Shown: piece after piece, positions 1 to 8,729 of the stretch | Layout of the letters: each line of letters begins with the position of its first letter | Position numbering within the stretch: position 1 is the stretch's first letter | Assembly (NCBI GenBank): GCA_020846655.1 | Contig: JADLDL010000132.1 | Coordinates: 1 to 51,005, forward strand | Length of the DNA stretch: 51,005 nucleotides | Direction: 5' to 3' | Origin: Saprospiraceae bacterium | Lineage (GTDB): Bacteria > Bacteroidota > Bacteroidia > Chitinophagales > Saprospiraceae | Position numbers and translations under genes: made by a program | The notes under the pieces: model-generated | The model's input: the letters and a program-made list of their open reading frames with translations, nothing else | Databases searched by the model: none | What the model was told of the DNA's origin: nothing

Positions 1-1
1 A

Positions 2-1114
2 AATACTGGTTTGTCTGGCCAAATTACGGTAGATGCGGCCTGGCGCCCAAGGCTTTACCTTGTTCAGCCGGTGTATTACAAACAACTCATTTCGGCCTAC
101 GAAGGTACAGTAGTCGATTCGGCAGATCTTGCTCCGGATGGCTCCTTCGCTTTCGGAGATCTTTCCCGGGTTCGGGAAAAAGGCATTTACCTGCTGGTGG
201 TTCAGCCCAGGGATAGCCGTTTTCCTACCGCATTGGTCGATTCCCTGCCGGCGGAAAACTACATCTGCCTGGTTTTATCCCCCGGAAGCCACACCCGCCT
301 GAGGGGCGAGGCCCGGGCACTCGCCCGCTCCTACCAATTGTTGGAAGGCCACGAAGAGAGCCGGCTGCTGGCGCAATTGCGGGACCTGCGGGCGCCGCTG
401 TACCGGGAGGCGGAGGCTACGGATCAGGATTCGGAACCTACGCACAGCGAAGACTTGCCAGAGCGTTCGGTTGCTCAACAGACTGTTGACCGCGCATTGG
501 AATCCTTTTTGGATACCACGCGGGCCGTTTGGCCGGCATTTGCTGCCTTGCGGCTTCGGGCGCCGCAAAACGAATTTCGGGACCGGCCCGAGTTTTTTCT
601 CCGGGTACGGGACCGCCTGCGCCAGTTGGCGCCGGGCCATGCCTGGGTCGATCAGTTGGATTTTTTCCTGCAACCATCCCGACTGCCGTTGTTGGCCGGC
701 GAAAAACTGCCGGATTTCGCATTGCCAACTACAAAAGGAGATACCCTGCGGCTGAGTCAGTTGCGGGCAGATTTGTTGCTGGTGGATTTTTGGGCGTCCT
801 GGTGTGCGCCATGTCGGCGCGCGAATCGCGAAACGATCCGGCCTTTGTACGAGCGCTACCACGAACGTGGGTTCGAGGTGCTCGGGGTATCGATCGACCG
901 GAGCCGGGCGGCCTGGCTGGCGGGTATTGAAAAAGACAGCGCCAGCTGGCCCCAGGTATCCGATCTGTTGGGCGATGCGTCGCCGGTCCGGCAGTCGCTC
1001 CGGTTTGAATTTATACCCAATAATTATTTGCTCGATCGGGAAGGGCGTTTGCTGGCCCGAAACCTGCATGGGGAAGAATTGCGGATTTTTGTAGAAAACC
1101 ATTTTGCCCGCTGA
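2..1114 (+). CDS. TlpA/ResA-like thioredoxin-fold protein, 5' partial
   Basis: The C-terminal part is a thioredoxin-like domain of the AhpC/TSA-TlpA type. It begins at a GEKLPDFALP segment about 230 residues in, and a FWASWCAPC active site places the CxxC cysteines at about residues 265 and 268 counted from the TTG at 11. The family reduces disulfides in the periplasm. The N-terminal 200 residues resemble the beta-rich domain (DUF4369-like) that often precedes TlpA domains in Bacteroidota. The frame is open to the window edge (codons for N-T-G precede the TTG) and no signal peptide is visible, so the real start lies upstream and TTG 11 is probably internal. The partner is unknown. Family confidence is high; substrate is not inferable. 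Confidence 0.85.
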   Translation, partial: NTGLSGQITVDAAWRPRLYLVQPVYYKQLISAYEGTVVDSADLAPDGSFAFGDLSRVREKGIYLLVVQPRDSRFPTALVDSLPAENYICLVLSPGSHTRLRGEARALARSYQLLEGHEESRLLAQLRDLRAPLYREAEATDQDSEPTHSEDLPERSVAQQTVDRALESFLDTTRAVWPAFAALRLRAPQNEFRDRPEFFLRVRDRLRQLAPGHAWVDQLDFFLQPSRLPLLAGEKLPDFALPTTKGDTLRLSQLRADLLLVDFWASWCAPCRRANRETIRPLYERYHERGFEVLGVSIDRSRAAWLAGIEKDSASWPQVSDLLGDASPVRQSLRFEFIPNNYLLDREGRLLARNLHGEELRIFVENHFAR

Positions 1115-1176
1115 TCGCCTGCCCTGCCTGTTGGCAGCCGGAAAACCGGTTCACCATTTTCATCTTTACATCGCTT

Positions 1177-1767
1177 ATGCGCGCCTGGTTTTGTTTGTTT
1201 GTCATTTTGAGGATCCTCCAACCGGAACTACTGCCCGGCCAAAACCTGGACATCCGTTGGTTGGACCGGGTTAATTCGCCTGCCAACCCGCGCTGGGACA
1301 AAGCTTGGCAAGGGGTGTCCAACAGCATGGCGCCGGTGAGCCTTGTCACGCCGCTGGCGCTGTTTACCGTTGGAAAAATTCAACACGATCCGGCGCTGTT
1401 ATCCAGGTCTTATGAGGCGGGCGCCTCTTTTTTGTTGAGCACTACCCTCACCATGGCCTTGAAAGTGAGCATCCGTCGACCACGGCCCTTTGTTACGTAT
1501 CCGGATCGGATCACCCGCAAGGGACACGGGGGGAGTTTTTCATTTCCGTCCGGACACACGGCTGCTGCTTTTTCTACGGCCACCTCGCTTAGTTTGGCTT
1601 ATCCGAAGTGGTATGTGATTGCGCCCTCCTACTTGTATGCGGGCGCCGTAGCCTGGTCGCGGATGTACCTGGGCGTGCATTACCCCAGCGATTTGCTGGG
1701 GGGCATTCTGGTGGGCGTGGGCAGTTCTCTCCTGGCTTTTCAGGTTGGGAAATGGATTCGCCGGTAA
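1177..1767 (+). CDS. PAP2-family membrane phosphatase
   Basis: A 196-residue protein with the three signature motifs of the type 2 phosphatidic acid phosphatase superfamily: KVSIRRPRPF (motif 1), FPSGHTAA (motif 2) and SRMYLGVHYPSD (motif 3). The His in motif 3 is the expected nucleophile and the His in motif 2 the expected acid/base. A signal-like hydrophobic N-terminus is followed by several hydrophobic helices, so the active site should face the periplasm. Members dephosphorylate phosphatidate, undecaprenyl pyrophosphate or phosphatidylglycerophosphate; the substrate cannot be read from sequence. It starts at ATG 1177, 62 bases after the thioredoxin gene, and could share its transcript. 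Confidence 0.9.
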   Translation: MRAWFCLFVILRILQPELLPGQNLDIRWLDRVNSPANPRWDKAWQGVSNSMAPVSLVTPLALFTVGKIQHDPALLSRSYEAGASFLLSTTLTMALKVSIRRPRPFVTYPDRITRKGHGGSFSFPSGHTAAAFSTATSLSLAYPKWYVIAPSYLYAGAVAWSRMYLGVHYPSDLLGGILVGVGSSLLAFQVGKWIRR

Positions 1768-1928
1768 AAGATTGCTCTTGAATCCTGTTTATCTTGCGCG
1801 GCGTTCGGCGGAAAGCCATCGGGTGTTAACAGGGGCTTTGTCCGTTTTGGGCAATTCCGGGAAGCGCCGGGCGTTGTATTTTCGTTTGTTAAGAATTCCG
1901 CTCATTTTGCGGGCGGAAAACTGCATAT

Positions 1929-2912
1929 ATGAGGAAATTTTTGTTTGCCCTGCTGTTGCTGGCAGGTTTGGAGGTGTCGGCGCAGGACCCTATTTTTTCA
2001 CAATTTTATGCTGCGCCCTTACAGATCAACCCTGCATTTGCGGGCAGCGGCTACGCACCCAGGGTTGGTGCCGCATACCGTAATCAATGGACGGGGTTCA
2101 ACAACGCGTACCGCACCTACGCTATTTTTTACGACCAGAACCTGGATCGGCTCAACAGCGGTATAGGGTTTAATTTGGAAAGCGATGATGCCGGAAATGG
2201 GATCGTCAAAACGATGCGGTTTTCTGCCTTGTATGCGTACCGGTTGAAGATCAACGATAATCTGGCCGTGAAAATCGGGGTGGAAGGCGGTCTCCAACAA
2301 CGAACCATCGACTGGGACCAGTTGGTTTTTCCCGATCAGGTTGACCCCCTCGACGGGCCGGTGATCACCACCGGGGAACAGCGTCCGGATCAGTTGAACA
2401 AAACGGTGTTGGATATTTCTTCGGGTTTGGTGTTGCTCAGCGACCGATTTGTGCTGGGCGGCGCTATCAAACACCTCAATGCCCCGAATGAAGGTATTTT
2501 GCTGGTCAACGACAACTTATCGCGCGGGTTGCCGCTGCGGTATACCTTGCATGGCGGTACGGAGATCGTTGTTAAAGAAGGCAATAAACTACACCCCGCC
2601 TCGTTTATTTCACCGAATTTCCTGTTTTTGGCACAAGGCCCTTATAAACAACTGAATATAGGCGCCTACCTCGCGGCAGGTCCGGTTTTTGGAGGACTTT
2701 GGTATCGAACCACCTTTCGGAACACCGATGCCGGCATACTGCTGCTGGGTTTCCGGCAGGATATGTTCAAAATCGGGATTAGTTATGACCTCACCTTATC
2801 CGGCTTGGCGGGCCGCGCCGGTGGCACCTACGAGTTGACCGTGGGTATATTTTTTGACAAAGGCCGTAAAAAGTCTTTTGATTTGAACGATTGCACCCGC
2901 ATGTTTCATTGA
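1929..2912 (+). CDS. PorP/SprF family type IX secretion membrane protein
   Basis: A 327-residue outer-membrane beta-barrel with a clear signal peptide ending near VSAQ. The mature start, QDPIFSQFYAAPLQINPAFAGS, is the hallmark of the PorP/SprF family, as are the later AAYRNQW and the final barrel strands. PorP/SprF proteins work with the T9SS, often pairing with a gliding-motility C-terminal-domain protein to attach it to the cell surface. Here the downstream neighbour is gldJ, and the nearest type B cargo (31638) is 29 kb away, so the partner is unclear. Bacteroidota genomes usually carry several paralogues, so I give no symbol. Confidence 0.9.
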   Translation: MRKFLFALLLLAGLEVSAQDPIFSQFYAAPLQINPAFAGSGYAPRVGAAYRNQWTGFNNAYRTYAIFYDQNLDRLNSGIGFNLESDDAGNGIVKTMRFSALYAYRLKINDNLAVKIGVEGGLQQRTIDWDQLVFPDQVDPLDGPVITTGEQRPDQLNKTVLDISSGLVLLSDRFVLGGAIKHLNAPNEGILLVNDNLSRGLPLRYTLHGGTEIVVKEGNKLHPASFISPNFLFLAQGPYKQLNIGAYLAAGPVFGGLWYRTTFRNTDAGILLLGFRQDMFKIGISYDLTLSGLAGRAGGTYELTVGIFFDKGRKKSFDLNDCTRMFH

Positions 2913-2985
2913 CCCTGAATACCTGCGCTGCCAGCGACGAGTGGACGAAAAAATACCCCATTCGTTAAATTTGGCAAGTGCCCGA

Positions 2986-3014
2986 TTGTGAAATGTTTTA
3001 TTTGCCTACATTTG
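2986..3014 (+). promoter_or_regulatory. Bacteroidota-type promoter of gldJ
   Basis: TTG at 2986-2988 and TACATTTG at 3007-3014 are separated by 18 bases and match the Bacteroidota vegetative consensus (TTG, 17-20 bases, TAnnTTTG). Transcription would start near 3020, giving a leader of about 28 bases before the gldJ ATG at 3048. This also argues against the longer in-frame start at 2988, which would lie inside the promoter. Confidence 0.65.
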
Positions 3015-3047
3015 CTGCTCATTTTTCAAAACCTGCTATTTAATACA

Positions 3048-4556
3048 ATGAAAAAAACACTCATTCACGGGTTATGCCTGCTCCTGCTGGGTTTGATGGT
3101 GGCGAGCTGCGGTCGGAAGACCGAACGTTCGTCGACTACGAACTGGAAGTACAACGACCAAAAGTGGGGCGGCTTTGAAAAAACCGACTATGAAGGTCAA
3201 ACAACGGGCCCTAACCTCGTACTTGTCGAGGGTGGTACGTTTACGATGGGTCTTACCGACCAGGATGTCACATACGAATGGAACAACGTAGCCCGCCGGG
3301 TTACGGTTTCTTCCTTCTATATGGACGAAACGGAGGTGGCCAATATCGACTATCGCGAATATCTGTACTGGGTATTGAATACCTGGGGAGCTACGTATCC
3401 CGAGGTATGGAAGCGCGCCCTTCCCGACACGCTGGTCTGGCGGGAAGAGTTGGCCTACAACGAACCGCTGGTGGAAACCTACTTCCGCCACCCGGCCTAT
3501 GACGATTATCCCGTGGTTGGGGTGAATTGGAACCAGGCCAACGAATACTGCAAATGGCGTACGGACCGGGTGAACGAGATGATTCTCATCGAGCGCGGCA
3601 TCCTGGAAAACACGCCGGACCAGAAAAACGAAAACAACTTCAATACCGATGCCTACCTGGTAGGTCAGTATGAAGGTTCAGTGCGCAAAAACCTGCCCGA
3701 CCTCCGTACCGGTGGCGAACGCCACGTACGGCTGGAAGACGGCGTCCTGTTGCCGGCATACCGCCTGCCAACGGAAGCCGAATGGGAATATGCTTCGCTC
3801 TCGTTATTGGGCAACCAAGCCACGAGCAAAGACGAACTGATCACCGACCGCCGGATCTATCCTTGGGACGGCAACACGGTCCGCTACCAAAAACGCAACA
3901 AGTATCAGGGCAAAATGCTCGCCAACTTCAAGCGTAGCGGTGGTGACTATGGTGGTATGGCGGGTGCTTTGAACGATAAAGCCTTTACCCCTTCGCCGGT
4001 GCGGTCCAACTGGCCCAACGACTACGGCCTGTACAACATGGCCGGTAACGTCAACGAATGGACGGCTGACTTGTATCGTCCGCTGACGTCCACTGACCTC
4101 GTCGACGTAGAAAACATGGAACTTAACCCCTTCCGGGGTAACGTGTTCATGACCAAAGTGCTGGACCCGGAAACCGGCTCGCCGGTGCCAAAGGATAGCC
4201 TTGGCCGCCTGATCCAGGCAGTAGCCGATACGACATCGACAGCCCTGCGCGACAACTACAAGCGCCCGGAAGTGTACAACTACCTCGACGGCGACCGGGA
4301 ATCAGAAGCCGAATACCGCTACGGTATCAGCACCCTGATCAGCGACAAAGCCCGCGTCATCAAAGGTGGCTCCTGGGCTGACCGCGCCTGGTGGCTCTCG
4401 CCCGGCGCCCGCCGCTTCCTGGAAGAAGATAAAGCCAGCAAAACGGTAGGTTTCCGTTGCGTCATCACACGTACCGGTTCGCCAACCGGCAACGATGAAC
4501 CAGCCGGCAACCAATTTAAAGTGAAGAAAAAATCGGTGAAGCGTCGTTATAAATAA
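3048..4556 (+). CDS. gldJ: gliding motility lipoprotein GldJ
   Basis: A 502-residue lipoprotein with an FGE-sulfatase-like fold. The N-terminus MKKTLIH is followed by a hydrophobic stretch and lipobox VASC (Cys near residue 20). Next comes the GldJ-typical NWKYNDQKWGGF segment, then LVEGGTFTMG and SSFYMDETEVAN, and the domain closes with VIKGGSWADRAWWLSPGARR and VGFRCV. In Flavobacterium, GldJ is required for gliding and T9SS and stabilises GldK. I chose ATG 3048 because it gives a proper lipoprotein signal and lies downstream of the promoter. murF follows, as in Flavobacterium, which supports GldJ over GldK. The C-terminal tail is Lys/Arg-rich. Codon use looks biased, as in a well-expressed gene. 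Confidence 0.92.
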   Translation: MKKTLIHGLCLLLLGLMVASCGRKTERSSTTNWKYNDQKWGGFEKTDYEGQTTGPNLVLVEGGTFTMGLTDQDVTYEWNNVARRVTVSSFYMDETEVANIDYREYLYWVLNTWGATYPEVWKRALPDTLVWREELAYNEPLVETYFRHPAYDDYPVVGVNWNQANEYCKWRTDRVNEMILIERGILENTPDQKNENNFNTDAYLVGQYEGSVRKNLPDLRTGGERHVRLEDGVLLPAYRLPTEAEWEYASLSLLGNQATSKDELITDRRIYPWDGNTVRYQKRNKYQGKMLANFKRSGGDYGGMAGALNDKAFTPSPVRSNWPNDYGLYNMAGNVNEWTADLYRPLTSTDLVDVENMELNPFRGNVFMTKVLDPETGSPVPKDSLGRLIQAVADTTSTALRDNYKRPEVYNYLDGDRESEAEYRYGISTLISDKARVIKGGSWADRAWWLSPGARRFLEEDKASKTVGFRCVITRTGSPTGNDEPAGNQFKVKKKSVKRRYK

Positions 4557-4584
4557 ATAACGCCGCAACCACACCCGGTGAAAT

Positions 4585-4620
4585 AAAAACGGGAGGGCTT
4601 CAAAGTCCTCCCGTTTTTTT
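4585..4620 (+). terminator. intrinsic terminator after gldJ
   Basis: A hairpin with arms AACGGGAGG (4588-4596) and CCTCCCGTT (4607-4615), extendable on the A/T side, is followed by a run of seven T (4614-4620). It sits 30 bases after the gldJ stop and 40 before murF, so murF probably depends on read-through or on its own promoter. Confidence 0.85.
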
Positions 4621-4660
4621 GTTTCACTTTTGTCCGCTCAATCACCTGCGATATCCCGCT

Positions 4661-5974
4661 ATGGTCTCCTTGGACGATCTCTACGCACACTTTCGGAACC
4701 ATCCAGTCATCTGTACCGATACCCGCCTGCTCACGCCGGGCTGTATGTTTTTTGCCTTGAAAGGCGATTCGTTCGACGGCAACGCCTTTGCAGAAAAAGC
4801 CTTGAGCGCCGGCGCCGCGTGGGTTGTGGTAGACGATCCGGCATTGCAACACCTGGACCGCGCTCTTTTGGTGGAAAATACACTCCGGGCTCTGCAACAA
4901 CTGGCAATCTACCACCGCCGCCAATTTGATATTCCGGTCATCGCTATCGGCGGTTCAAATGGCAAAACAACGACGAAGGAACTGGTGTCGGCTGTATTGA
5001 GTAGCCACTACCCTTGCCATTTCACCCGAGGCAATTTCAACAACCATATCGGCGTGCCGCTTACCCTGCTGGCGATGCCCCTGGAGACAGAGGTGGCCGT
5101 CATTGAAATGGGCACCAACCAGCCTGGCGATATCGAAGAATTGTGTGCCATTGCAGCCCCCACACATGGCCTGCTGACCAACATCGGCAAGGAGCATTTG
5201 GAAGGTTTTGGCAGCCTGGAAGGCGTAAAAAAGGCTGAGGCCGAATTGTTTCGGTACTTGTCGCGTCACAATGGATGTGTATTTGTCAATACTTCTGAAA
5301 AATACCTGAAATCCTTGTCGCACCGAAACCGACAACGGATTTTTTACGGCGCCTCCTCCACCCTGAACCCGCAGGATAGCATCATCGATATTCATTTAGT
5401 GGATGAAAACCCGTTCATTCGCCTTGCGTTTTTATCGGAAAACAACCTGCCGGTAGAGGTGCAAAGTCAGTTGGTGGGCAGGCATAATTTTCACAACATC
5501 ATGACGGCTGTCGCCCTGGGTGTTTATTTTAAGGTGCCTGCCGAACGAATCAAACAAGCCATCGAGGGGTACCAACCGGCCAACAACCGCTCGCAACTGC
5601 TCCAACGGGGCTCCAATACGATCCTGCTGGATGCCTACAATGCCAACCCCACCAGTATGCGGGTTGCGCTCGAAACCCTTCGCTCCATACCCGCAGCGCA
5701 TAAGGTGGCGATCATCGGCGATATGCTGGAACTTGGCGCCGAAAGCCATGCCGAACACCTGGCTACCTTACAATTTGCTGTCCGCTGCAAATTCGACAAA
5801 GTGGTGGTGGTGGGACCGGAATTCAGTCGTTGCCAACCGGAAAAAAAAGGAGCGCTGCATTTTGCGGATGCCGCTGCCGCAAAAACCTGGTTGGACGCCC
5901 AGGCCTTTGAACAAACCCTGATCCTGCTCAAAGCCTCAAGGGGGATCCGGCTGGAAAAAGTCCTGGGCGCCTAG
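4661..5974 (+). CDS. murF: UDP-N-acetylmuramoyl-tripeptide--D-alanyl-D-alanine ligase
   Basis: A 437-residue Mur ligase that adds D-Ala-D-Ala to UDP-MurNAc-tripeptide in the cytoplasm. Seen in order: an N-terminal MurF domain with the STDTR-like CTDTRLLTPGCMFFALKG, the ATP P-loop IGGSNGKTTTKE near residue 97, the FNNHIGVPLTLL substrate loop, EMGTNQPGDIE, NIGKEHLEGFG, and the C-terminal LLDAYNANPTSM and IGDMLELG motifs. All typical MurF signatures are intact and length is normal. ATG 4661 removes 14 non-homologous residues of a longer open frame that overlaps the terminator. A second MurF domain, fused to alanine racemase, lies at 12466-14967. Confidence 0.95.
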   Translation: MVSLDDLYAHFRNHPVICTDTRLLTPGCMFFALKGDSFDGNAFAEKALSAGAAWVVVDDPALQHLDRALLVENTLRALQQLAIYHRRQFDIPVIAIGGSNGKTTTKELVSAVLSSHYPCHFTRGNFNNHIGVPLTLLAMPLETEVAVIEMGTNQPGDIEELCAIAAPTHGLLTNIGKEHLEGFGSLEGVKKAEAELFRYLSRHNGCVFVNTSEKYLKSLSHRNRQRIFYGASSTLNPQDSIIDIHLVDENPFIRLAFLSENNLPVEVQSQLVGRHNFHNIMTAVALGVYFKVPAERIKQAIEGYQPANNRSQLLQRGSNTILLDAYNANPTSMRVALETLRSIPAAHKVAIIGDMLELGAESHAEHLATLQFAVRCKFDKVVVVGPEFSRCQPEKKGALHFADAAAAKTWLDAQAFEQTLILLKASRGIRLEKVLGA

Positions 5975-6008
5975 ATGCCCTTCGGACACTAGGCGTTGGA
6001 TGGACGGT

Positions 6009-7118
6009 TTATTCAAACCGGCGTAAGGCTTGGAGCAAACGATCCGGCAATTCTTCGCGACAGGCCGCCTGGTAATCCTGAAACGAACACGGGACCAAGT
6101 AGTGGCGCTGGTGTTTTTTTCGCGTTGAAACTGGGGTTTGCATCCACCAGCGGCCGCTTCGGCTACTTTTCCAGAACGTAAGTTGATAATTGTGTCCCCG
6201 AAAATCAACAATATATTCCGTCAGCCCATCGGTGGAGACGGGGAAATCATTTTTTCGGTTAAAAAATCCTTCGAGAAAATACCAAAGCATTTGGCTGATC
6301 GCCTGCGCTGTTTGCCGGTCTTTGTCGAGCCGCTGTTGGTATCCGTAGATGCCAAACGAGCTGAGCTTGTCACTCATGCCCGCATACCGGCACAATTGGC
6401 AGGCTTCCTCCAGAAAATAGCCCGAGGGCGAGGCGTTTTCCACTGCAGCCGCTTCGCTTTGCTTTAGTGCGCCGAGGTGAAACGCCAGCAGATCAGCGTC
6501 CCGCAATACCGGTTCGGTTTCTTCAATGGCGGTACGGGATTTGCCCAGGCGAAGCATATCAAAATGTTGTTGTTGCAAAAAATCCAGTTGAGCGGGCGGC
6601 GTTTGGTGCGACTGAAAGCCAACCAGGCCAAAATGAAACAACAGCGGGTGCCGGGGCTGAACCAAAGGGGTATAAACTGCTTCGGAAGCGGGGCCCTCGG
6701 CGGTGCCGGCCAGGCGGGGGCGCTCATCAATCACCATAAGATTGACCAGCGATTTCGCTTCCTGGTAGGCCATAAATTGGGCGCGGGCCAGTTCGTCCTG
6801 TTGCGCGAGCAAAATCGGCAGCACTTTTCCACTCAGCAATTCGAATACCACCGGGATCAACATGGCGGGATCGGGCCGGCGCAAATTTCCCAGATCGACA
6901 ATCGAGTTTTTGGGAAATGGGCATGCCTGGCGGTACAGCACCTCGCGTACGGCGTTGGCTTCCTTTTCATCCACACCGACCAGTGCCACCCGCACCCCCT
7001 TCAAGTTGGGGATTTGGTTGCCATGCAGCAGCATATGCTTGCCCAGGCTATGCGCCGGAAGCGTGTCTGCGGCCAAAAAAATCGAAGGCGCAAGGGGTTT
7101 TAACCAGTTCTGCAACAT
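6009..7118 (-). CDS. arginase/formimidoylglutamase-family protein lacking canonical metal ligands
   Basis: A 369-residue protein of the ureohydrolase fold group usually annotated as formimidoylglutamase in Bacteroidota. Family landmarks include VALVGVDEKEANAVREVLY near the N-terminus, SGYFLEEACQLCRYAGMSDKLSSFGIYGY, and the C-terminal WYFLEGFFNR. True ureohydrolases bind two Mn ions through GGxH, DxHxD and SxDxD motifs. Here the equivalents read LLAQQDELA, VIDERPRLA and LLAFHLGAL, so nearly all ligands are missing. It may be a non-catalytic relative, and function is unknown. It is convergent with murF (34-base gap) and divergent from the dehydrogenase gene. Confidence 0.75.
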   Translation of the reverse strand: MLQNWLKPLAPSIFLAADTLPAHSLGKHMLLHGNQIPNLKGVRVALVGVDEKEANAVREVLYRQACPFPKNSIVDLGNLRRPDPAMLIPVVFELLSGKVLPILLAQQDELARAQFMAYQEAKSLVNLMVIDERPRLAGTAEGPASEAVYTPLVQPRHPLLFHFGLVGFQSHQTPPAQLDFLQQQHFDMLRLGKSRTAIEETEPVLRDADLLAFHLGALKQSEAAAVENASPSGYFLEEACQLCRYAGMSDKLSSFGIYGYQQRLDKDRQTAQAISQMLWYFLEGFFNRKNDFPVSTDGLTEYIVDFRGHNYQLTFWKSSRSGRWWMQTPVSTRKKHQRHYLVPCSFQDYQAACREELPDRLLQALRRFE

Positions 7119-7274
7119 GGTAGATTTTCAGTTTGGGCACAAAAAACGGAGATTGCGCCGGATTTTACCTGAAAAAGTTGAGCCCCGGCCGAAATGCCCT
7201 TGCCAGATGCCGCGCGATGTTGTCGGGGCGGATAAGTCTTTTGCCCGACGAACAAATTCCGAAGGGTTTTTACC

Positions 7275-7282
7275 TACTTTTG
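7275..7282 (+). promoter_or_regulatory. putative -7 box of the dehydrogenase gene
   Basis: TACTTTTG matches the TAnnTTTG element and lies 82 bases upstream of the ATG at 7364. No TTG is found at the ideal upstream spacing, so this is a half-supported promoter call. Confidence 0.4.
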
Positions 7283-7363
7283 CAGTTCCTTACACGAGAA
7301 CCGATCTGAGTATTTTCTCGCAATCCAATTATACACAGCCTTAACCAATTTATACGTTCCCGA

Positions 7364-8599
7364 ATGGAGGACCTGCTTGCGCGTTACAAAGAAAAAAAAC
7401 CAGAAATTGTATTTGAATGGCATGATGCCGAAACCGATGCCGAGGGGTGGATCGTGATCAATTCCCTGCGCAATGGCGCTGCCGGAGGCGGCACCCGGAT
7501 GCGAAAAGGCCTGACCCGGGAGGAAGTGACCTCGCTGGCGAAAGTCATGGAAATTAAATTCAGCGTTTGCGGCCCGAACATCGGAGGGGCAAAGAGCGGG
7601 ATTAATTTTGATCCTAAGGACCCCCGCCGTTGGGAAGTACTTACCCGTTGGTACAAAGCAGCATTGCCCTTGCTGAAACATTACTATGGCACGGGCGGCG
7701 ATCTGAACGTTGATGAACTAAAAGATGTAGTGCCTATTACCGAAGACCTTGGCCTTTGGCACCCGCAGGAAGGTATTGTAAAAGGACACCTGAAACCCAC
7801 GGAAGGCCAGCAAATCAGCCTGATAGGTCAATTGCGGTATGGGTGTACCAAAATCGTGGAAGACCCCGAGTATGTGCCGGAAGGCAGGGGGATTAAATAT
7901 GCAGTGGCCGATATGATTACCGGCTACGGGGTGGCCGAATCCGTCCGGCATTTTTACGACCTGTATGCCAACAGCAGCCCTGCCGGCAAAACCGTCATCA
8001 TTCAGGGTTGGGGCAATGTAGCTTCTGCGGCGGCTTGTTACCTGGCCAAGGAAGGCGCGCGGGTGATTGGCATTATCGACCGCGACGGCGGTATTATCCG
8101 GGAAGATGGTATGAGCTTGGAAGAAGTGAAACAAATCTTCCACACCAAAAAAGGCAACACCCTGGTTGCCCCGGATTTGCAGCCGTTTGAAGACGTCAAT
8201 GCAAAAATATGGCAGCTGGGCGCCGATATATTTATACCGGGTGCGGCATCCAAACTGGTGACCCGCGAGCAAGTGGACATGATGTTGAAGGGTGGAATAG
8301 AAGTGATCGCCTGTGGCGCCAATGTACCGTTTATCGACGATGGCGTGTTTTTTGGCCCAACTGCCCGATACACGGACGAGCACACCGGCGTGATCCCTGA
8401 TTTCATTGCCAACTGCGGCATGGCGCGTGTTTTTGCCTACCTGATGCAACCGGATGCGCCCATGACGGACGAGGCTATTTTCAAGGATGTTTCCTCTACA
8501 ATACGTCGGGCTTTGGAGGATGTGAGAAAAATTAACCCTGCGCCAAATAATATTTCCTCAAACGCCCTATATTTGGCCCTTAGAAAGTTGGGCATTTGA
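7364..8599 (+). CDS. Glu/Leu/Phe/Val family amino-acid dehydrogenase
   Basis: A 411-residue NAD(P)-dependent oxidative deaminase. The substrate domain contains NGAAGGGTRM, the catalytic-lysine loop NIGGAKSGI (near residue 75) and YGTGGDLNVDE with the catalytic Asp. The Rossmann half carries IIQGWGNVASAAA near residue 215. The family interconverts an amino acid with its 2-oxo acid and ammonia; glutamate is the likeliest substrate but leucine or valine cannot be excluded. Length and motif order are normal. It has its own leader of about 245 bases after the divergent arginase-family gene. It follows no obvious operon partner, since ompA downstream is separated by 130 bases. Confidence 0.88.
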   Translation: MEDLLARYKEKKPEIVFEWHDAETDAEGWIVINSLRNGAAGGGTRMRKGLTREEVTSLAKVMEIKFSVCGPNIGGAKSGINFDPKDPRRWEVLTRWYKAALPLLKHYYGTGGDLNVDELKDVVPITEDLGLWHPQEGIVKGHLKPTEGQQISLIGQLRYGCTKIVEDPEYVPEGRGIKYAVADMITGYGVAESVRHFYDLYANSSPAGKTVIIQGWGNVASAAACYLAKEGARVIGIIDRDGGIIREDGMSLEEVKQIFHTKKGNTLVAPDLQPFEDVNAKIWQLGADIFIPGAASKLVTREQVDMMLKGGIEVIACGANVPFIDDGVFFGPTARYTDEHTGVIPDFIANCGMARVFAYLMQPDAPMTDEAIFKDVSSTIRRALEDVRKINPAPNNISSNALYLALRKLGI

Positions 8600-8729
8600 A
8601 ATTCTTAGAAAAATCATACCTGAAATTCATTCAAGATAAAGAATTTTTGTTGCCGAATTCAACTTCAAGCCGTTGCAAACGTGCTTAACTAAACTGTTAA
8701 CATTTTTTAATTCTAAATGCAGTGACCCT

